From positions 1 to 64,000 of the forward strand of contig NZ_QTQI01000004.1 of assembly GCF_003853705.1 (NCBI RefSeq): a DNA stretch of 64,000 nucleotides, in the 5' to 3' direction. This document shows positions 40,628-51,164 of the stretch, piece by piece. This stretch comes from Burkholderia sp. Bp8992 (GTDB taxonomy: Bacteria > Pseudomonadota > Gammaproteobacteria > Burkholderiales > Burkholderiaceae). Under the pieces are notes generated by a model. That model did not search any database, was not told the DNA's origin, and was given only the letters and a program-made list of their open reading frames with translations. Numbering within the stretch: the first letter of the stretch is position 1; each line of letters opens with the position of its first letter. The translations under genes were made by a program, and so were the position numbers.

Positions 40628-41626
40628 ATGTCACGATTTGCGACGACACTTCCGCGCCGCGCCGGCACGGTTGCCCGTGTCGCACGGCGCACTGCCCTCA
40701 TGACCCCATCGCCCCTCGTCCCCGTCGAAGGCGCGCTCGCCCGCCCTCGCGTCGCCCCGCTCGACCACGTCCCGCCGTTCGGCCGCGAATGGAATTTTCG
40801 CGGCGCGCCCGGTGCGCGGCCCAGCAAGAACTGCCTCGCGACACTGACGACGTCCTGCATCGACGTCGACCGGCCGCACAGCGTGTGCCACTGGCAGCCG
40901 TTGCCTGTGGTGACGTCCGCACCCGCTTCGGCCGGACCGCCCGCCGTCGCGGGCTGGCGCTTCCGGCGTACTGCCGCCCCCCCGCAGGACCGCCGCGCGA
41001 TGTACGCAACCTGCTGGAGCATCGGCGCACTCGGCATCATCGGCTGGCTGATCGCCGCGCATGAACCGCCCACGGGTTCCAGGTCCGCACATGAGATTCA
41101 CGCGGCGAGCACCGTGCCCGATCGCGCGACCACGGTCACCGACACCGTGCGCGTCGCCACCGTTCAGCCCGGCCCATCGACGCGCGCCGCGCCGCCGCGC
41201 ACGGCGGCGACACCTGTCACGAAAGCGGCCGGATCGCAGCCGGCCGCACACCGCGTCGCCGGTCGTCCGGCGCCGCTTCCGCCGCCTGCGACGTCCGGCA
41301 CGCAACGCACCGCCGCGGCATCGCCGCATCGGGCCGGCAGTCGTCAGCCGGCAATGACGCCGGCCCGAACGCCGGCCGTCACGCGGCTCACCGCCCATTC
41401 GCCGCTGCGGCACACCGCAGCCACCGTCGCGGCACACGAGCGGCGCGCCCCGCCGCCGCTCGCGACGGGCACGCTCGACGATCCGCTCACGCTGATCGCG
41501 ATGGCAAACGCGCTGCGCGGCGCCGAACCCGCCCGCACGACGCACGCGAGCGCCACCGGTTTCGACTGGACGTCGCAACTGTCCCACCGCCGATTGACCG
41601 ACACGCCCGGCGCGTTCGCGCGCTGA
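40628..41626 (+). CDS. Hypothetical membrane-anchored, Pro/Ala-rich protein
   Basis: Not recognised; about 332 aa from the ATG at 40628. The start is uncertain: 40700 ([13 protein letters not shown]) would shorten it by 24 residues and neither has a clear Shine-Dalgarno. It has a soluble N-terminal part with a [19 protein letters not shown] segment, then a single transmembrane helix ([15 protein letters not shown]) about 140 residues in, then a long Pro/Ala/Thr/Arg-rich linker and a short folded-looking tail ([20 protein letters not shown]). The topology, cytoplasmic head and periplasmic low-complexity stalk, is guesswork. Both neighbours are convergent or divergent, so it stands alone. Confidence 0.55.
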   Translation: MSRFATTLPRRAGTVARVARRTALMTPSPLVPVEGALARPRVAPLDHVPPFGREWNFRGAPGARPSKNCLATLTTSCIDVDRPHSVCHWQPLPVVTSAPASAGPPAVAGWRFRRTAAPPQDRRAMYATCWSIGALGIIGWLIAAHEPPTGSRSAHEIHAASTVPDRATTVTDTVRVATVQPGPSTRAAPPRTAATPVTKAAGSQPAAHRVAGRPAPLPPPATSGTQRTAAASPHRAGSRQPAMTPARTPAVTRLTAHSPLRHTAATVAAHERRAPPPLATGTLDDPLTLIAMANALRGAEPARTTHASATGFDWTSQLSHRRLTDTPGAFAR

Positions 41627-41652
41627 CGATGTCCCGACGACAACCGCCCAAT

Positions 41653-41685
41653 AAAAAACCCGGCGAAGATCGCTTCGCCGGGTTT
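41653..41685. terminator. Bidirectional terminator between the hypothetical gene and the DUF2968 gene
   Basis: Perfect 13-bp stem AAACCCGGCGAAG / CTTCGCCGGGTTT with a four-base loop. The minus strand gives a longer T-run (TTTTTTAT), so it best ends the DUF2968 transcript; the plus strand has only TTTC. Confidence 0.85.
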
Positions 41686-41716
41686 CGCTCGTCTCTGCCA
41701 TCCTGCTGACGAATCG

Positions 41717-42439
41717 TTACTTGTGCGCGGGCAGCCCCGTCTCGGTCTGCTGCTCGAGTCGCCGCACCTGCTCCTGCAGATCGCGCAATTGCAACTGCGC
41801 AGCGCGCTTCTCGACCTGCAGCGCCTGTGTCTGCTCCTGCGCCGACTTCTGGCGCTGCGCGACTTCGGCTTGCTGGCTGCGCGCGACGCTCAGGTCCGCC
41901 TGCAGCTGCTGCGCACGATTCGACTGCAGCGCGATCACGCGTTCGAGAAACGCCTTCTGCGCCTGCAGCTCGGTACGGCGGAGCTCGATATCGGCAAGCT
42001 GCACGGTCTGCTGGACGAAGTTCGCGTAGACCATCTCCGCGCGGCTCTTCTCCTGCGAGCGGATCACGCGCCACAGATTCTTGTCCTGGAACAGCGCGAC
42101 GTAGTACGTCATCTCGCGCGGATCGAACAGCAGGCTCGCGCCGTAGCTGCCGTTGTACGTGGTGCGCATCTCGACGATCCGTCCGTCGTGCAGCATCTGC
42201 GTCAGTTCGGCGACGTTGCCTTGCGCGGCGGCGTCCGTCGACGCGGCACCGCCGCTCAGGCTCGTCACCGCCGGACGCGTACCGGCGGCGGGTGCGGTCG
42301 CGTCGGCAGACCAGGCCGCGCTCGCTTGCGCACAGGCCGCCAGCGCAACGATCCACGTGGCACAGCGTGCAGGGGAGAAATTTCGGAAAACCAACGTCAG
42401 ACTCCGGCGAACGAATCGAGAGTCGCGATTATCGTCCAA
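41717..42439 (-). CDS. DUF2968 domain-containing secreted coiled-coil protein
   Basis: 240 aa, predicted exported. An N-terminal positively charged stretch and hydrophobic core (CATWIVALAACAQASAAWSA) form a signal peptide. The central part carries LTQMLHDGRIVEMRTTYNGS and MTYYVALFQDKNLWRVIRSQ, the DUF2968 hallmark. The C-terminal about 110 residues are a long Gln/Ala/Arg-rich coiled coil (QQLQADLSVARSQQ, then RAAQLQLRDLQEQVRRLEQQ). The family is largely restricted to Burkholderia and relatives and has no known function; it may be a periplasmic scaffold. Confidence 0.85.
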   Translation of the reverse strand: MDDNRDSRFVRRSLTLVFRNFSPARCATWIVALAACAQASAAWSADATAPAAGTRPAVTSLSGGAASTDAAAQGNVAELTQMLHDGRIVEMRTTYNGSYGASLLFDPREMTYYVALFQDKNLWRVIRSQEKSRAEMVYANFVQQTVQLADIELRRTELQAQKAFLERVIALQSNRAQQLQADLSVARSQQAEVAQRQKSAQEQTQALQVEKRAAQLQLRDLQEQVRRLEQQTETGLPAHK

Positions 42440-42510
42440 AACGAAACGGCCGCATCTCGAATTTATCGGGATGCGGCCGGCCTTCGTGCGACGCGGAAAA
42501 ACGCGGTTTG

Positions 42511-43701
42511 CTACAGGCGCGTTTCACGCGCCGCGCGCAGGAACGCATCGAGCAGCGGCGTGCAGTCGAGCAGTTCCGAGCCGCCCGCGCGGTGGAACTC
42601 CGGGTGCCATTGCACGCCGACGACGAACGGCGAGCGACGGTGGCGAATGCCCTCGATGATTCCGTCGCCAGCCGATACGGCCTCGATGTTCAGGTCGCGG
42701 CCGAGATCGCGAATCGCCTGGTGATGGATCGAGTTGACGATCGCTTCGCTGCGCCCTGGGAACATGCTCGCCAGCGTCGACGAATCCGGGAAGCGGATCG
42801 CGTGACGATGCTGGTCATAGTGCTCGCTCACGTGCGCATGCGCGGTCGGCACATCGGTCGCGATGTCCTGGTACAGCGAGCCGCCGAACGCGACGTTGAT
42901 CAACTGGCAGCCGCGACACACGCCGAGCACGGGTTTGCCGGACTCGACGAATTCATGCAGCAGCTCGAGTTCGTACATGTCGCGCACGCGATCGCCCGGC
43001 CATTCGGGGCGCACATCCGAGGCCGCGTAGGTTTGCGGAGACACATCGGCTCCGCCCTGCAGCAGCAGGCCGTCGAGATGCTTCGCGTAGTCGCGCAGGC
43101 GGATGTTGCTCGGATGGATCATGCCCTGGTGGCCGACGGTCGGAATCATGAACACGAGCACGTCGCGCGACATCACCCAGTGGGCGATCGATTCCTCGAG
43201 ATACTGCAGCGTCTTGCCGCGCAGCCCTTTCGCGCCGGGTTCCGGATGGAAGATCCGCGCCGACACGCCGATGCGCAGCGTGCGTTGCGTGATGCGCTGG
43301 CCGGCGCGGTCGAACAGCCGGCGCGCCCGCGCCGCGACGATCCGGCCGAACACCGACCATGGCGTGTCGCTCTGCTTCAGGTAGGCCGGCGGTGCGTTCT
43401 GCGCGCTTGCGGGCGGCGGCCGCGGCGTATCGAAATCGGGCTGCGCGCCGAAACCGGGCGGCGGCGCACCGGGCTTCGGCGGCGCGGCGACGCCATCGAC
43501 CGCGGCTGCAGCCGCCGCGCCGGGCGCACCGGGCTCGGACGCGGCCGTGACCGGCGACGCGCCGTCGGCGGCGACGTTCTGCGCGGCGGCGGCTTGCGCA
43601 GCCGGCGCATCGGGCGCTTTCGCCGGATCGGGACGGAGGGAATCGGAAGAAGCGGAAGAGGTGCCGGGCAGACCGGCCGGGGAAGGCGTGTTTTCGCTCA
43701 T
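42511..43701 (-). CDS. Gamma-glutamyl-gamma-aminobutyrate hydrolase family protein (peptidase C26) with a long low-complexity N-terminus
   Basis: Class I glutamine-amidotransferase-like hydrolase, 396 aa. The nucleophile is Cys262 in VLGVCRGCQLINV; the catalytic His and Glu lie in VVGVQWHPEF. PuuD-type enzymes cleave gamma-glutamyl-GABA in putrescine breakdown. The N-terminal about 130 residues are Pro/Ala/Gly-rich and of low complexity (APDAPAAQAAAAQN), not part of the family, which usually has about 250 residues. Neither a signal peptide nor an adjacent put/puu gene supports the specific substrate. The flanking GntR regulator at 43947 is divergent. Confidence 0.85.
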   Translation of the reverse strand: MSENTPSPAGLPGTSSASSDSLRPDPAKAPDAPAAQAAAAQNVAADGASPVTAASEPGAPGAAAAAAVDGVAAPPKPGAPPPGFGAQPDFDTPRPPPASAQNAPPAYLKQSDTPWSVFGRIVAARARRLFDRAGQRITQRTLRIGVSARIFHPEPGAKGLRGKTLQYLEESIAHWVMSRDVLVFMIPTVGHQGMIHPSNIRLRDYAKHLDGLLLQGGADVSPQTYAASDVRPEWPGDRVRDMYELELLHEFVESGKPVLGVCRGCQLINVAFGGSLYQDIATDVPTAHAHVSEHYDQHRHAIRFPDSSTLASMFPGRSEAIVNSIHHQAIRDLGRDLNIEAVSAGDGIIEGIRHRRSPFVVGVQWHPEFHRAGGSELLDCTPLLDAFLRAARETRL

Positions 43702-43946
43702 GACGATGGTCTGGTACGTCGCTCACGCGTATGGGTAGACGAGGATTCATTATGCTTCAGTGCACGATCGCGCGGCAAACCTGCAACATCCTGTCGCCAT
43801 TGTTGCAAGTCGATGCAAGCATCGTCGGTGTCCCGCCGCCCGCTCTGGACACCAGTGATATATCACAATAATATCCACGCATCGTCCACGTTCCCGATCG
43901 CCCGCGCCATGATCGTGCCCCGTCCGGCCGCCGCGCCGCACCTCGC

Positions 43947-44627
43947 ATGAGTACCCTGACCGACGTCACCCGCGACCGGCCCGCTGCGCCGGCGGCCAGC
44001 CTCGCCGACCGCGCCTACGCGCTGATCCAGCGCGACATCATCACGATGCGCCTGAAGCCCGGTGCCGCGCTCAACGAAGCCGACCTCGTCGCGCGCACGG
44101 GGATCGGCCGCACGCCGGTGCATCAGGCCGTGCATCGGCTCGTGCTCGAAGGACTGCTGTCCGTGATGCCGCGCAAGGGCTTGATGGTGCAGCCGCTGTC
44201 GCTCGACGACATCGTCGCGGTGATCGACGTGCGGCGCATTAACGAAGCGCACTGCGCGGAACTCGCCGCGCGCCATGCGACGCCGGACGATCTCGCGCGC
44301 ATGGCCGCGCTGCTCGACGACGGACAGGCCTGCGTCGACACCCACGACGTCGAGGGGATGATGGAACTCGACCGCGCGTTTCACCAGGCGATCGCCGCGG
44401 CCGCACGCAACGCAGTCCTCGCCGAAATCCTGCGCGCGCTGCACGAGCGCTCGCTGCGCTTCTGGTTCGTCACGCTGTCCGAACCGCACCACCTCGCCGA
44501 CGTCCAGCACGAGCATCGCGAGCTGTTCGAGCGGCTGTCCGCGCGCGACGCCGCCGGTGCGCGCGCGGCCGTCGAAAGCCATATCGATTCGTTCCGCTCC
44601 GCGCTTCTCCAACATCTTCGCCCCTGA
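43947..44627 (+). CDS. GntR-family (FadR/FCD) transcriptional regulator
   Basis: 226 aa. Residues about 22-85 form a GntR winged helix (LADRAYALIQRDIITMRLKPG, then RTGIGRTPVHQAVHRLVLEG), and the C-terminal about 140 residues an all-helical FCD ligand domain with candidate metal ligands (DRAFHQAI and HREL). It is followed after 7 bp by an amidase on the same strand, so it probably regulates that gene and itself. The divergent glutamyl-GABA hydrolase could also be a target. Ligand unknown. Confidence 0.88.
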   Translation: MSTLTDVTRDRPAAPAASLADRAYALIQRDIITMRLKPGAALNEADLVARTGIGRTPVHQAVHRLVLEGLLSVMPRKGLMVQPLSLDDIVAVIDVRRINEAHCAELAARHATPDDLARMAALLDDGQACVDTHDVEGMMELDRAFHQAIAAAARNAVLAEILRALHERSLRFWFVTLSEPHHLADVQHEHRELFERLSARDAAGARAAVESHIDSFRSALLQHLRP

Positions 44628-44634
44628 GCCGCCC

Positions 44635-46011
44635 ATGACCACTTTCACGCCGTTCCCCCCGCTCGCCCAGCTCGCCGCCGACCTCGCGGCCGGCCGCACC
44701 ACGAGCCGCGCACTCGTCGACACCGCACTCGACCGAATCGCCGATCCGTCGGGCCAGGGCGCCGTCGTCTTCACCGAAGTCGACGCCGACAACGCGCGCG
44801 CGGCCGCCGACGCGCACGACCGGCTGCGCGCCGCGGGCACCGTGCTGTCGCCGCTCGCGGGCATCCCGGTATCGGTGAAGGACCTGTTCGACGTCGCGGG
44901 CCAGGTGACGCGCGCGGGGTCGCGCGTGCTCGACGGCGCGCCGCCCGCGCGCACCGATGCGGTCGCCGTCGCGCGGCTCAAGCGGGCGGGCGCGGTGCTG
45001 GTCGGCCGCACCAACATGAGCGAGTTCGCATTCTCGGGGCTCGGACTGAATCCGCACTTCGGCAATCCGCGCTCGCCGTACCATCGCGACGTGCCGGGCG
45101 ACGCGCGGATTTCCGGCGGTTCGTCGTCGGGGGCGGCCGCGTCCGTCGCCGACGGGATGGCCGCCGTCGCGCTCGGCACCGATACCGGCGGCTCGATCCG
45201 CATTCCGGCCGCGCTGTGCGGGCTGACGGGCTTCAAGCCGACCGCGAGCCGGATCCCGACGCAAGGCGGCGTGCCGCTGTCGACGACGCTCGACTCGTTC
45301 GGCCCGATCGGCCTGACGGTCGCGTGCTGCGCGCTCGTCGACCGGATGCTCGCGGGCCTCGAGCCGCACGTGCCGGCCGCCCGGCCGCTCGAAGGCGTGC
45401 GGCTCGGCGTGCTGACGAACTACGTGACGGACGGCATCGACGCCGACGTCGCGGCCGCGCTCGACACCGCGCTCAAGCATCTCGAAGCCGCCGGCGCGAT
45501 CGTCACCGAAGTGCGCTTCCCTGCGCTCGACCGGCTGCCTGAGATCAACCGCTTCGGCTTCTCGCCGATCGAGGCGTATGCATGGCACCGCCCGCTGCTC
45601 GCCCGGCATCGCGACCAGTACGACCCGCGCGTGCTGACGCGGATCCTGAAGGGCGAACCCGCGAGCGCGGCCGACTATCTCGACCTGCTCGCCGCGCGCG
45701 CCGCGATGCTCGACGAAGCCGCGCACACGGTCTGGGCGCGCTTCGATGCGCTCGTCGCGCCGACGGTGCCGGTCGTGCCGCCGCGCATCGCCGACCTCGA
45801 AACGGACGACGACGCGTTCACGCGCACCAATGCGCTGATCCTGCGCAACCCGAGCGCGTTCAACTTCCTCGACGCGTGCGGCCTGTCGCTGCCGTGCCAT
45901 CCGCGCGACGCGGCGCCGGTCGGCCTGATGCTCGCGGCGGCACCGCATCGCGACGACGCACTGCTCGCGATCGGCCAGGCGGTCGAAGCCGTGCTGAACA
46001 CGATCCGCTGA
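44635..46011 (+). CDS. Amidase, amidase-signature family
   Basis: 458 aa serine amidase. The catalytic triad of the family is visible: Lys82 in GIPVSVKDLFDVAG, the Ser-rich GGSSSGAAASVADG at 161-174 and nucleophile-type Ser187 in GTDTGGSIRIPA. The N-terminal part includes SRALVDTALDRI typical of this family; the C-terminal part is shorter than GatA and lacks its tRNA-linked features, so a small-amide hydrolase is more likely than Glu-tRNA amidotransferase. Start at the ATG at 44635, 7 bp after the GntR gene; a longer open frame upstream overlaps that gene. Confidence 0.87.
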   Translation: MTTFTPFPPLAQLAADLAAGRTTSRALVDTALDRIADPSGQGAVVFTEVDADNARAAADAHDRLRAAGTVLSPLAGIPVSVKDLFDVAGQVTRAGSRVLDGAPPARTDAVAVARLKRAGAVLVGRTNMSEFAFSGLGLNPHFGNPRSPYHRDVPGDARISGGSSSGAAASVADGMAAVALGTDTGGSIRIPAALCGLTGFKPTASRIPTQGGVPLSTTLDSFGPIGLTVACCALVDRMLAGLEPHVPAARPLEGVRLGVLTNYVTDGIDADVAAALDTALKHLEAAGAIVTEVRFPALDRLPEINRFGFSPIEAYAWHRPLLARHRDQYDPRVLTRILKGEPASAADYLDLLAARAAMLDEAAHTVWARFDALVAPTVPVVPPRIADLETDDDAFTRTNALILRNPSAFNFLDACGLSLPCHPRDAAPVGLMLAAAPHRDDALLAIGQAVEAVLNTIR

Positions 46012-46149
46012 CCGCGCCGGCCGATCGCCGGCGGGCAGTGCGCGCAGTGCGGCAGGGTGCCGCACGCGCGCTGTCAGTTTCGTGCCAGACCGTTCGCGCT
46101 AAAATCGCGCGATTGTTTTCCGGACCGACCGACGAGGAACCCCGCCGAC

Positions 46150-46662
46150 ATGAACGACTACACGCTTGCTTTACGCCGTGAACGCCGCCTGCTGATGCTG
46201 CTCGGATGGGCATGCATCGCCCTGCTGGCCGGCGCGCTGTACCTGCAGTACGTGAAGAACGAAGATCCGTGCCCGCTGTGCATCATCCAGCGCTACTTCT
46301 TCTGCGCGATCGGGATCTTCGCGTTCCTCGCGGCCGGGATCCGCAACTGGCGCGGCGTCTGGGTACTCGAGCTGCTGATCGCGATCGCGGCGGCCGGCGG
46401 CGTCGGCACGGCCGCGCGACACCTGTCGATCCAGATGAATCCGGGCTTCAGCTGCGGCTTCGACACGCTGCAGCCCATCGTCGACAGCCTGCCGCCCGCG
46501 CAGTGGTTCCCCGGCATGTTCAAGGTCGCCGGGCTGTGCGAGACCGTCTACCCGCCGATCTTCGGCATCCTGCTGCCCGGCTGGGCGCTGATCGGCTTCG
46601 CCGTGATCCTGGTCGCGGTCGCCGCGAGCCTCTGGCGACATCGCCGCAAGCTCGCGGGCTGA
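46150..46662 (+). CDS. dsbB: Disulfide bond formation protein B
   Basis: Inner-membrane quinone reductase of 170 aa that re-oxidises DsbA. The first cysteine pair is Cys41-x2-Cys44 in [11 protein letters not shown]; the second pair is Cys102 ([11 protein letters not shown]) and Cys130 ([10 protein letters not shown]), both in periplasmic loops. Four hydrophobic segments and the length fit DsbB. Start at the ATG at 46150 ([13 protein letters not shown]). Confidence 0.95.
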   Translation: MNDYTLALRRERRLLMLLGWACIALLAGALYLQYVKNEDPCPLCIIQRYFFCAIGIFAFLAAGIRNWRGVWVLELLIAIAAAGGVGTAARHLSIQMNPGFSCGFDTLQPIVDSLPPAQWFPGMFKVAGLCETVYPPIFGILLPGWALIGFAVILVAVAASLWRHRRKLAG

Positions 46663-47274
46663 CCGGCCGGCCGCCTTGCCGGCCACCGGCAAGTGCGGCT
46701 CGATCGATCGGGCCGCACGCCGAGGTCTCCATCCGGCGCTTTCGCCGCCCCAATCCGGCCGGCCGCGTGTAAACACCTACTCCGCCGCCGCCCCGATCGC
46801 CGGGCGAACACGCGTCGCGCGAGCGTCGCGCCCACGCCCCGCCACGCACGCGTTTCGGCCCGATGTGCATGCATCGGTCCCCCGATCCCGCGCGGCGGGC
46901 CTATGATCGACATGATCGCCGCCTGATAGCCCGGATCACCGCCCGGCCATGTTCGCGCCGCGTGGCGGTGCTATCTTCGGGACTGGATGGCGATCTACGT
47001 GCGCGAGGCCAGGCGGTCTCACCGCTCCCTGCGTAACGCGCGCCCGATCCGCAATGTCGACTGGATTCATCATGACAACGCAAACCATCCGCATCCGTCA
47101 CGCTCATGGCGTCCGCGTGTCCGGCGGCGCCGTTCGCGCGCGTCGTCGGCGCGCTGCCGCCGCACTGCATCAGCCGTGCGGCCGGCCTGCCCTGCTCCCG
47201 TCCGTCGTCGCCATCGCCACGCCCGCCGGCCCGCGCCGCGTGTCGTGCCGCGTCGTTCCGCACGGGGTGTGCTG
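46663..47274. other. 612-bp non-coding region between dsbB and xdhC
   Basis: No open frame here shows family resemblance, and frames through it have shadow-like composition. It has no terminator hairpin that I can see directly after dsbB. In the related Burkholderia genomes I remember, xdhA and xdhB precede xdhC, so this region might mark their loss, but I see no fragment of the [2Fe-2S] or molybdenum-domain motifs. Promoter for xdhC is presumably in the right half. Confidence 0.4.
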
Positions 47275-48279
47275 ATGGAAGCCTGGCTCGGCGATCTGCA
47301 GCAACTGCTCGCGCACGGCGAAGCGGCCGTGCTCGTGACGGTCGCGCATACCGACGGCTCCGCGCCGCGCGAAGCCGGCACCAAGATGCTCGTCACGCGC
47401 GACACGGCCCGCCATACGATCGGCGGCGGTCATCTGGAATGGAAGGCGATCGAGATCGCGCGGCATCTGCTGAAGGACGGCGCGCACGTGCCGCACGCAC
47501 GCCGGCTCGAGCGGCTTGCGCTCGGCCCGAGCCTCGGCCAGTGCTGCGGCGGCGCCGTGGTGCTCGCGTTCGAGCGGCTCGACGTCGGCGATCTCGGCTG
47601 GATCATGTCACTCGCGAAGCGCGTCGCGGCCGGCGCCGCGACCGTGCGTAGCGTATCATTCGGCCCCTCGCCGGGCGCGCCGCTGTTGAGCGAGCCCGAA
47701 TCGGAAGCCGCGCGCGCCGACTGCCTGCTGTGGGAAACCGGCGGCGTGTCGCTGATGACCGAAACGATCGCGCCGTATGCGTTCCCCGTCGTGCTGTTCG
47801 GTGCCGGGCACATCGGCACCGCGCTCGTGAAGGTGCTGGCGACGCTGCCATGCCAGGTGCGCTGGATCGACGGGCCCGATGCGGTGTTCCCGCCGGCCGA
47901 CGCGCTCGCCGGCATCGGCAACCTCTCGATCGATGCGGCCGCTGCCCCGGCCGATGCGGTCGACGCAGCGCCGTCGCAATCCTACTTCGTCGTGATGACG
48001 CACGACCACGCACTCGATTTCGTGCTGGCCGAGCGCATCCTGCGGCGCGGCGACTATGCGTACTTCGGGATGACCGGCTCGCACGCGAAACGCGCGCAGT
48101 TCGATCATCGCCTCGCGGCGATCGGCATCGACCCGGCCCAGGTCGCGCGGATGCGCTGCCCGATCGGTGTCGAAGGCATCATTGACAAGGCGCCCGAAGT
48201 GATCGCGATCTCGGTGGCTGCGCAATTGCTGCAGGCCGTCGAGGCGAATGCGTCCGCGCAGGCTTCCCCTACCTACTGA
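47275..48279 (+). CDS. xdhC: Xanthine dehydrogenase accessory protein XdhC
   Basis: Molybdenum-cofactor insertase for xanthine dehydrogenase, 334 aa. The N-terminal XdhC/CoxI domain has TDGSAPREAGTKMLVT and GGGHLEWKAIEIAR, plus the conserved LGPSLGQCCGGAV. A C-terminal Rossmann domain has VVLFGAGHIGTALVKVLA and YFGMTGSHAKRAQFDHRL. In the family it receives sulfurated MoCo and transfers it to XdhB. The structural genes are not adjacent. Followed after 18 bp by a deaminase gene, then guaD, forming a purine-salvage group. Start at the ATG at 47275; the open frame continues upstream. Confidence 0.92.
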   Translation: MEAWLGDLQQLLAHGEAAVLVTVAHTDGSAPREAGTKMLVTRDTARHTIGGGHLEWKAIEIARHLLKDGAHVPHARRLERLALGPSLGQCCGGAVVLAFERLDVGDLGWIMSLAKRVAAGAATVRSVSFGPSPGAPLLSEPESEAARADCLLWETGGVSLMTETIAPYAFPVVLFGAGHIGTALVKVLATLPCQVRWIDGPDAVFPPADALAGIGNLSIDAAAAPADAVDAAPSQSYFVVMTHDHALDFVLAERILRRGDYAYFGMTGSHAKRAQFDHRLAAIGIDPAQVARMRCPIGVEGIIDKAPEVIAISVAAQLLQAVEANASAQASPTY

Positions 48280-49323
<1,044 letters not shown>

Positions 49324-49694
49324 CGGCCCGCATCGAGGAGCGCTAGACAGATGAGACACGGCAACGGCATCCGCCTCGCGACCAGCGGCTCGGCCTCGCG
49401 CCGGGCCGGTCGCGGGCGTGCGCGCGTGGCGACGGCGCAGCCGGTCGTCGCCCGCTCGTGCCTGCCGTCGCGACGTGCCGTTCCGTTCGCCGCCGCATCG
49501 GTCGCGAGCACAGCGGCTGCGAGGTCCGCCGGCGACCACTGGCTGGCGGCTTCGGCCGCCACCTTCGCCCGCGCAATCGCCTCCGGCCGTGCCGCACGCC
49601 GCGTGCCGCCGCCGCTCGCGAAGCACCGTCCCGCCCCCGTGCGGCGTCGATCGCTTTCTTCTGTTCGCCTTACCTTGATGCAGGACCATTCGTC
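49324..49694. other. 371-bp non-coding region before guaD
   Basis: A plus-strand frame (49351-49698) exists, but it is low-complexity Ala/Arg/Ser and has no family resemblance, so I leave it out. A CAGGA motif about ten bases before 49695 is a weak Shine-Dalgarno for guaD. No hairpin is prominent. guaD may have its own promoter here. Confidence 0.4.
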
Positions 49695-51014
49695 ATGACG
49701 CAAACCGCTTTCCATTCCCAGCTGCTGACCTTCAACGGCGACCCGGCGCAATCGAGCCAGGCCGCGAACTACGAGACCGACGGCCTCCTGATCGTCGCCG
49801 ACGGCAAGGTCGTCGCGGCCGGCCCGTATGTGCAACTCGCGGCGACGCTCGCGCGCGACGCGGTCGTCCACGACCTGCGCGACAAGCTGATCGTGCCCGG
49901 CTTCATCGACACGCACATCCACTACCCGCAGACGGACATGATCGCGTCGCCGGCGCCGGGCCTGCTGCCGTGGCTCGACAAGTACACGTTCCCGACCGAG
50001 CGCCAGTTCGGCGATCCCGAGCATGCGCGCGAAGTCGCCGATTTCTTCGTCGACGAACTGCTCGCGTGCGGCACGACGAGCGCGCTCGTCTACTGCACGG
50101 TGCACAAGCAGTCGGCCGATGCGCTGTTCGCGGCGAGCGACGCGCGCGACCTGCGGATGATCGCGGGCAAGGTGCTGATGGACCGCAACTGCCCCGAGTT
50201 CCTGCGCGACACCGCGCAATCGGGTTACGACGACAGCGCCGAGCTGATCGACCGCTGGCATGGCAAGGGCCGCCAGATGTATGCGCTCACGCCGCGCTTC
50301 GCGCCGACGTCGACCGAGGCGCAGCTCGAGGCGTGCGGCGAGCTCGCACGCCGCCATCCGGACGTGTTCGTGCAGAGCCACGTCGCGGAAAACGTCGACG
50401 AGGTGAAATGGGTGGCCGAGCTGTTCCCCGGCCATCGCAGCTATCTCGACATCTACGACCGCTACGGGCTGCTGCGTCCGCGCGCGGTGTACGGCCACTG
50501 CATCCACCTCGACGACGAGGACCGCCGCCGGATGGCCGAGACGCGCACCGTCGTCGCGCACTGCCCGACGTCGAACTTCTTCCTCGGCAGCGGGCTGTTC
50601 GACTTCGACAAGGCCGGCGAACACGATGTGCCGGTCACGCTCGCGACCGACGTCGGCGGCGGCACGTCGTTCTCGATGCTGCAGACGATGAACGAGGCGC
50701 ACAAGGTCGCGCGGCTGTCGGGCCACCACCTGACCGCGACGCGGATGTTCTGGCTCGCGACGGCCGGCGCCGCGCAGGCGCTCGACCTCGCCGACACGGT
50801 CGGCACGCTCCGGCCGCGCACCGAAGCCGACTTCGTCGTGCTCGACCCGCAGGCCACGCCGCTGCTCGCGCGCCGCACGAAGCGCGCCGATTCGCTCGAG
50901 GAACTGCTGTTCGCGTTCGCACTGCTCGGCGACGACCGCGCGGTGTACCGCACCTATGCAGCCGGCGAACTCGTGCACGAACGCGGCGCCGCCCGCCGCC
51001 CGGCCGCCGCTTGA
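49695..51014 (+). CDS. guaD: Guanine deaminase
   Basis: Converts guanine to xanthine, 439 aa, amidohydrolase family. The zinc motif is DTHIHYPQTDM, followed by TPRFAPTST, SHVAEN, YGHCIHLDD and the second-metal-site ATDVGGGTSFSML. The motif DTHIHYPQ is typical of guanine deaminases. It shares a pathway with the upstream xdhC and deaminase genes. Start at the ATG at 49695 (MTQTAFHSQLL), the usual N-terminus. Confidence 0.94.
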   Translation: MTQTAFHSQLLTFNGDPAQSSQAANYETDGLLIVADGKVVAAGPYVQLAATLARDAVVHDLRDKLIVPGFIDTHIHYPQTDMIASPAPGLLPWLDKYTFPTERQFGDPEHAREVADFFVDELLACGTTSALVYCTVHKQSADALFAASDARDLRMIAGKVLMDRNCPEFLRDTAQSGYDDSAELIDRWHGKGRQMYALTPRFAPTSTEAQLEACGELARRHPDVFVQSHVAENVDEVKWVAELFPGHRSYLDIYDRYGLLRPRAVYGHCIHLDDEDRRRMAETRTVVAHCPTSNFFLGSGLFDFDKAGEHDVPVTLATDVGGGTSFSMLQTMNEAHKVARLSGHHLTATRMFWLATAGAAQALDLADTVGTLRPRTEADFVVLDPQATPLLARRTKRADSLEELLFAFALLGDDRAVYRTYAAGELVHERGAARRPAAA

Positions 51015-51164
51015 CCGTCACGGCAACGCTCCGTCGGAACGCAGCCCCGGCAGGCGCGGCACATTCGCCGCCGCGCCCGTCGGGCAGCCGCACGCCGATC
51101 GGGCCCCGACACCCTGCCCGACCGCTTTCCGGCACGCAATGCGCCGTGCTAGAATTCGCCGCTC

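Noticed and set aside
49351-49698. Plus-strand frame of 115 codons before guaD
   Set aside because: Ala/Arg/Ser-rich composition like other GC-rich shadow frames; no conserved motif.
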